Assembly (NCBI GenBank): GCA_030672375.1
Contig: DAOVGP010000001.1
Location: 1 to 6,757, forward strand
Reading direction: 5' to 3'
DNA length: 6,757 nucleotides
From: Candidatus Aenigmatarchaeota archaeon
Lineage (GTDB): Archaea; Aenigmatarchaeota; Aenigmatarchaeia; CG10238-14
Shown: positions 4,196-6,757 of the stretch, piece by piece
How the letters are laid out: each line of letters starts with the position of its first letter
Numbering within the stretch: position 1 is the first letter of the stretch
Program-made: the position numbers and the translations under genes
Notes under the pieces: model-generated
Databases searched by the model: none
The model's input: only the letters and a program-made list of their open reading frames with translations
Told to the model about the DNA's origin: nothing

Positions 4196-4777
4196 ATGCC
4201 AGAGGAGTTGTTGATATCAAAACAAGAATATTTGTCTTCGGGAATACACATAGGTATGAAATCGAGGACAAAAAACATGAAGAAGTTTATTTACAAAGTG
4301 AGAGAGGACGGACTCGCAGTTTTGAACTTAAAGACTCTTGATGTAAGGATTTCTATAACAGTTAAATTCTTGGTTAACATGAAAAAGATACTAGTCATTG
4401 GAAGAAAATTGAACTCACACAAACCAATCAAAAAATTCTGTGAAATAGTAGGTTGCGATTATGTGATAGGCAGGTTCATGCCGGGTACTCTGACAAACCC
4501 AAGTTATGAAAAGTTTTTAGAGCCAGATATTGTCGTGTTGACAGATCCGTTATCTGATCGTCAAGCTTTGAAGGAGGCTTTGGACAGTAGAATTCCTATA
4601 ATTGCTTTGTGTGATACTTTTAATGAAACGAGGAATATCGATTTGGTAATACCATGTAACAATAAGGGAAGGAAATCACTTGCTTTAATATATTTGTTGT
4701 TAGCTAGGGAGATTTTGAAAAATAGGGGAGAGAAAGAATTCAATTATAAACTCGAGGATTTTACTGGAGAAAAGTAA
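4196..4777 (+). CDS. rps2: 30S ribosomal protein uS2, 193 aa
   Basis: Archaeal/eukaryotic-type uS2, a protein of the small-subunit head/body junction. Conserved segments include YLSSGIHIGMKSRTKNMKKFIYKVREDGL (13-41), FMPGTLTNP (93-101), EPDIVVLTDPLSDRQALKEAL (108-128), IPIIALCDTFNETRNIDLVIPCNNKGRKS (133-161) and a C-terminal helix LALIYLLLAREIL. Length is slightly short of, but within, the archaeal range. The start is ATG 4196, 3 nt after GTGAT (4188-4192); a TATA-like TTTTAATTT at 4167-4175 suggests its own promoter. In many archaea uS2 sits in the uL13-uS9-RpoN-RpoK cluster; here it stands downstream of PAC2. Its stop abuts the stop of the convergent winged-helix gene with no spacer. Confidence 0.97.
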   Translation: MPEELLISKQEYLSSGIHIGMKSRTKNMKKFIYKVREDGLAVLNLKTLDVRISITVKFLVNMKKILVIGRKLNSHKPIKKFCEIVGCDYVIGRFMPGTLTNPSYEKFLEPDIVVLTDPLSDRQALKEALDSRIPIIALCDTFNETRNIDLVIPCNNKGRKSLALIYLLLAREILKNRGEKEFNYKLEDFTGEK

Positions 4778-5050
4778 TCATAATTTCCATAACTTTGCCC
4801 CTTCATATAATAACTTTGAAGCTTGTTTTAAGCCTTCTTTAGTCAAATTATAACTTTTTTTTATAGGACGTTCAAGTAACAGGTTATTCTTAATCAATCT
4901 TTTCATGGATATTCTAGCCATTTTTCTTTGACGAGGTACAAATTTGGAGAGGATAAAACCTTCTGATAAATATTTTTCTCTTTTTGAAAAGACCAAGAAT
5001 ATTAATAGAATAGTTTTTTCTAGTTCTGTTAACTTGATTTTTAATTCCAT
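4778..5050 (-). CDS. small winged-helix DNA-binding protein, 90 aa
   Basis: Predicted wHTH transcriptional regulator, family not recognised. From ATG 5050-5048 the order is: helix 1 LTELEKTILLIFLVFS (7-22), helix 2 near LSEGFILSKFV (28-38), recognition helix PRQRKMARISMKRLIKNNLL (39-58, very basic), then a wing SYNLTKEGLKQASKLLYEG (66-84). The frame stays open to ATG 5140, but that would add a hydrophobic 30-residue extension read from AT-rich promoter sequence, so the shorter form is preferred. No Shine-Dalgarno site is visible, suggesting a short or absent leader. A TATA-like TTTATTTTAAAG (minus strand, 5089-5100) lies upstream. A 14-bp palindrome touches the start codon and suggests autoregulation. 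Divergent from another winged-helix gene. Confidence 0.75.
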   Translation of the reverse strand: MELKIKLTELEKTILLIFLVFSKREKYLSEGFILSKFVPRQRKMARISMKRLIKNNLLLERPIKKSYNLTKEGLKQASKLLYEGAKLWKL

Positions 5051-5064
5051 ACAACATATGTTGT
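5051..5064. promoter_or_regulatory. 14-bp perfect palindrome, candidate operator
   Basis: ACAACATATGTTGT reads the same on both strands and ends exactly at the base before the ATG of the minus-strand winged-helix gene. From the TATA-like element at 5089-5100 it would cover roughly the transcription start. That position suits a dimeric regulator repressing its own gene; which protein binds is inference. Confidence 0.55.
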
Positions 5065-5127
5065 TTTTGAGAAAGTAAATAATTTTGGCTTTAAAATAAA
5101 AAAGGAAAAAAATAGCATACGTTAAAT

Positions 5128-5135
5128 ATTTATAA
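5128..5135 (+). promoter_or_regulatory. TATA box of the second winged-helix gene
   Basis: TTTATAAA, close to the archaeal consensus; transcription would begin near 5155-5160, about 20 nt before GTG 5178. Confidence 0.65.
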
Positions 5136-5177
5136 AACATTTTTAGTAATTTTAAACAGTAATATCTTTGTGATTAA

Positions 5178-5441
5178 GTGCCTAAAGAGAGTTATACTGT
5201 AGAAGTAGTTTATGGCTTTGTTTGCAGACACCCAGGAATATGTACATATGAAATATCAAAAAAACTCAAAATGACTGGTGGAAGAGTTAGATACGCATTG
5301 ACCAAGCTAAAAGAAATGGGTTTGGTAAAGTTCAAGTTTGAAAGAAACAACCCAAGGATTAAAAAATTAACTTATCCTGTAGAGGCTTGGAGTCTATTGC
5401 AGAGGGAAGTAAGGGTAGAATTGAGAAAAAGAATTAAGTAA
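5178..5441 (+). CDS. winged-helix protein of unknown target, 87 aa
   Basis: A basic wHTH protein. Order: helix 1 SYTVEVVYGFVCRHPG (5-20), helix 2 CTYEISKKLKM (22-32), recognition helix TGGRVRYALTKLKEMGLV (33-50), wing FKFERNNPRIKKLTYPVEAW (52-71) and a basic C-terminal helix. The fold matches small archaeal MarR/ArsR-like regulators, but no specific family is recognised. GTG 5178 lies 3 nt after GTGAT (5170-5174), the same arrangement as other genes here. It diverges from the 90-residue winged-helix gene across a 127-bp AT-rich region, and the RNase P RNA promoter starts immediately after its stop. Target genes are unknown. Confidence 0.8.
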   Translation: MPKESYTVEVVYGFVCRHPGICTYEISKKLKMTGGRVRYALTKLKEMGLVKFKFERNNPRIKKLTYPVEAWSLLQREVRVELRKRIK

Positions 5442-5444
5442 ACA

Positions 5445-5454
5445 TTTAAATATA
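5445..5454 (+). promoter_or_regulatory. TATA box of the RNase P RNA gene
   Basis: TTTAAATATA, about 20-28 bp before the inferred RNA 5' end near 5473. Confidence 0.65.
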
Positions 5455-5472
5455 ACACATTCTAATAAACCC

Positions 5473-5726
5473 TTGAGTGAGTTGGTTAGATAGCTTCGCC
5501 TTTCCTTCAAAAGAAAGGTGAGGAAGTTCCATCCATTGAGGAAAAAGGGCTGAGAAGTCTATCTTCAATATCAGAAACGATACCACTCCATCTGTGGGAT
5601 GATGAGACGTCGGATGGAAGTGGATGAAACGGATTGAAGACTCCGATGAGATGCAAGCTGAAAAAGCGCATAGACGAATGCTATCTTAAAAACAGAAGAT
5701 GGGCTAAAGCCAACACACTCATTTTT
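5473..5726 (+). ncRNA. rnpB: RNase P RNA (catalytic RNA for tRNA 5' processing)
   Basis: Ribozyme subunit of RNase P, which removes tRNA 5' leaders. Helices that can be drawn: P1 GAGTG-A-GTTGG (5475-5485) with CCAAC-A-CACTC (5710-5720); P2 AGATAGC (5488-5494) with GCTATCT (5680-5686); P3 CGCCTTTC/GAAAGGTG (5497-5504, 5513-5520); P4 AAG-TT-CCATC with GATGG-GCT (5524-5533, 5698-5705), including the universal bulged U; a P7-like CTTCAAT/ATTGAAG (5563-5569, 5633-5639); and P10/P11-like CCAC-TCCATC with GATGGA-GTGG (5583-5592, 5613-5623). Conserved regions are present: GAGGAAGTTCC (CR-I), CAGAAACGATACC (CR-II), GATGAAACGG (CR-III), AGACGAATGC (CR-IV) and ACAGAAGATGGGCT (CR-V). About 250 nt is at the small end for archaeal versions. 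Exact ends are inferred from P1 and the T-run. Confidence 0.93.
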
Positions 5727-5733
5727 ATATTTT
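5722..5733 (+). promoter_or_regulatory. combined RNase P RNA T-run terminator and Sec61-beta TATA box
   Basis: TTTTTATATTTT begins one base after P1 closes, where termination is expected. The TTTATATT within it is also spaced correctly (about 25 bp before a start near 5750) to be the TATA box of the Sec61-beta gene. Confidence 0.5.
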
Positions 5734-5759
5734 CCATCGATAATAGTTAAGTGATAATA

Positions 5760-5918
5760 ATGGCAAAAAAAGATAAGTTCCGAATGCCGACTGGAATGGC
5801 AGGTTTAGTAAGATACGGTGAGGATGCTAAAGAACAATTGAAAATTAAACCCAAACATGTCATAGCTTTTTGTGTAGTTGTAGTTGTGTTAGAACTTTTA
5901 CTGAAATTTTTTGGATAA
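5760..5918 (+). CDS. secG: preprotein translocase subunit Sec61-beta (SecG), 52 aa
   Basis: Small third subunit of the archaeal SecYEG/Sec61 protein-conducting channel in the cytoplasmic membrane. The cytoplasmic N-terminus carries the family motif MPTGMAGLVRYGE (9-21), followed by one tail-anchored membrane helix (about 33-51, VIAFCVVVVVLELLLKFFG). Full length for archaeal Sec61-beta (50-60 residues). The start is ATG 5760, 4 nt after GTGAT (5751-5755). It is a single gene just after the RNase P RNA. Confidence 0.95.
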   Translation: MAKKDKFRMPTGMAGLVRYGEDAKEQLKIKPKHVIAFCVVVVVLELLLKFFG

Positions 5919-5957
5919 TTTTTAAATCACCCTTTATATTGTCAAAAAACTATAAGG

Positions 5958-5965
5958 TTTATAAG
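5958..5965 (+). promoter_or_regulatory. TATA box of the 198-aa unknown gene
   Basis: TTTATAAG; transcription would begin near 5986-5990, a few bases before ATG 5997, so the message is nearly leaderless and has no Shine-Dalgarno site. Confidence 0.55.
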
Positions 5966-5996
5966 TGTAACTGTTAGAAAATATATATTGATAAAA

Positions 5997-6593
5997 ATGT
6001 CAGCCAGAAAAGCACTTTATGAAACATTATTAAAAAGATATGGTATTTCAGGTTTAACCAAAGAAGATTGGTTTATTGGTGGTAATACTCTTTATGTTAA
6101 TCCTAAAGGTTTAAGCTCAAATTTTAGAATAAGAGACAATGATCCTTATATATTAACCCAGGCAAGGGCTGCTAAAGGGGAACTCTCAGAACTCAAAGAA
6201 TCTGATAGAGGATTCTTCATTAACAGATTGTATGGTTTAACAGTAAGTTTTGGTAAAGATATGACCTACGAACAAGTTTTAAAATTGAACGAATCTAGAT
6301 CAGTTAGAGAAATAGCAGATGACGTTTATCTACTAGAAAAAATTAAGGGTGTTGATATAGATCCAGAAAGATATGGGAACTTTTTAAAAATTAAAGCAAA
6401 CAAGGCAATTCTTGATGAGGCAATACTTATGACTCAACAGGGACTTGATGTTGAAAATTTACCTCTTTCAGATCCAGTACTCTATGAACAATTTGATAGG
6501 ATGACAACTGACGATTTAATTCAACTTTTGGTTCTCAGATTAGATCCAAACAAAGTTGAGGAACTCTTGTTTAATTCATATTCAGAATTATAA
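5997..6593 (+). CDS. unrecognised protein, 198 aa
   Basis: I do not recognise this protein. It has no signal peptide or membrane segment and reads as a soluble, mixed-charge, mostly helical protein with an acidic C-terminal half. The N-terminal third (MSARKALYETLLKRYGISGL, then DWFIGGNTLYVNP) suggests a helix followed by short strands. The segment from residue 85 onwards is rich in E, D, L and K with no cysteine and no obvious catalytic motif. ATG 5997 is preferred to TTG 5988 because the TATA box at 5958 puts the transcript start close to 5988. It is transcribed alone and runs convergently into the gene at 6599 with a 5-nt gap. A T7 run at 6610-6616, inside that gene, is its likely terminator. 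Confidence 0.75.
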   Translation: MSARKALYETLLKRYGISGLTKEDWFIGGNTLYVNPKGLSSNFRIRDNDPYILTQARAAKGELSELKESDRGFFINRLYGLTVSFGKDMTYEQVLKLNESRSVREIADDVYLLEKIKGVDIDPERYGNFLKIKANKAILDEAILMTQQGLDVENLPLSDPVLYEQFDRMTTDDLIQLLVLRLDPNKVEELLFNSYSEL

Positions 6594-6598
6594 AAAAA

Positions 6599-6757
6599 TT
6601 AACTAACAATTTTTTTGTACGTTTTATTAGTTTTTTGTTCTTCTTCTTTTTTCTTTTGTTCTATCAATTTTTCAATTTCAGTTATGCTCAATCCCTTTGT
6701 ATTGATAGCATATTTTTCAAACTCACTTTTAACTATTCTTTTCCTGAAAGAGTTAAC
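6599..6757 (-). CDS. 3' end of an unrecognised gene (partial, at least 52 codons)
   Basis: On the minus strand an open frame runs from the window edge to a TAA at 6601-6599. The last 52 residues are charged and lysine/glutamate rich: RKRIVKSEFEKYAINTKGLS is followed by a probable coiled helix (ITEIEKLIEQKKKEEEQK) and a basic tail ending YKKIVS. The start lies outside the window. No family is recognisable from this fragment. Coding status is supported by its fit against the convergent neighbour and the absence of other features, but part of the signal could be AT-rich sequence bias. Confidence 0.55.
   Translation of the reverse strand, partial: VNSFRKRIVKSEFEKYAINTKGLSITEIEKLIEQKKKEEEQKTNKTYKKIVS

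Noticed and set aside
5051..5140. Longer winged-helix protein starting at 5140 with a hydrophobic N-terminus
   Set aside because: The extension is translated from AT-rich promoter sequence containing the TATA-like element and palindrome; ATG 5050 gives a normal wHTH protein.
1..6757. CRISPR array, insertion sequence or toxin-antitoxin module
   Set aside because: No regularly spaced repeats, transposase, terminal inverted repeats or toxin-antitoxin-like pair were seen; the only notable direct repeat is the pair around the membrane protein gene.

Overview
The window is from an AT-rich archaeal genome. Archaeal markers on it include an HMf-type histone, aIF5A with the hypusine loop, aIF2-alpha, archaeal uS2, Sec61-beta, a PAC2-family proteasome chaperone, a PRC-barrel protein, TATA-box promoters about 25-30 bp upstream of transcripts, and tRNA genes interrupted by very short bulge-helix-bulge introns. 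The small genes, near-zero intergenic distances and abundant tRNA introns would fit a small-genome (DPANN-type) archaeon. That lineage call is inference; the phylum cannot be fixed from the sequence alone.

Layout. 1-780: a 55-residue histone-fold-like protein, then a small membrane protein bracketed by near-identical direct repeats. 790-1465: a canonical histone and aIF5A, probably co-transcribed. 1467-1993 (minus strand): a PRC-barrel protein overlapping a PqqD-like protein by 4 nt, convergent with aIF5A. 2082-2537: four tRNA genes, Ser(GCT), Val(GAC), Glu(TTC) and Leu(TAG); three of them carry four introns of 12-16 nt, two at non-canonical positions. 2585-4164: aIF2-alpha overlapping a PAC2 chaperone by 4 nt. 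The aIF2-alpha reading frame can only be completed from a CTG start codon. 4196-4777: ribosomal protein uS2. 4778-5441: two divergent small winged-helix proteins, the first with a 14-bp perfect palindrome directly before its start codon. 5473-5726: an RNase P RNA gene, recognised from conserved regions and helices. 5760-5918: Sec61-beta. 5997-6593: an unrecognised 198-residue protein, convergent with the 3' end of an unrecognised gene that leaves the window (6599-6757, minus).

Most of the content is information processing: chromatin, translation initiation and elongation, the small ribosomal subunit, tRNAs and their 5' processing RNA, plus protein export and proteasome assembly. The genes that stand out are the repeat-flanked membrane protein, the PRC-barrel/PqqD-like pair, the palindrome-associated winged-helix gene and the two unknown genes at the right end. 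I saw no complete new defence or mobile system. The most unusual biology is the cluster of intron-bearing tRNAs and the CTG-initiated aIF2-alpha. Several ribosome binding sites share one pattern (GTGAT placed 3-5 nt before the start), and that pattern was used to choose starts.
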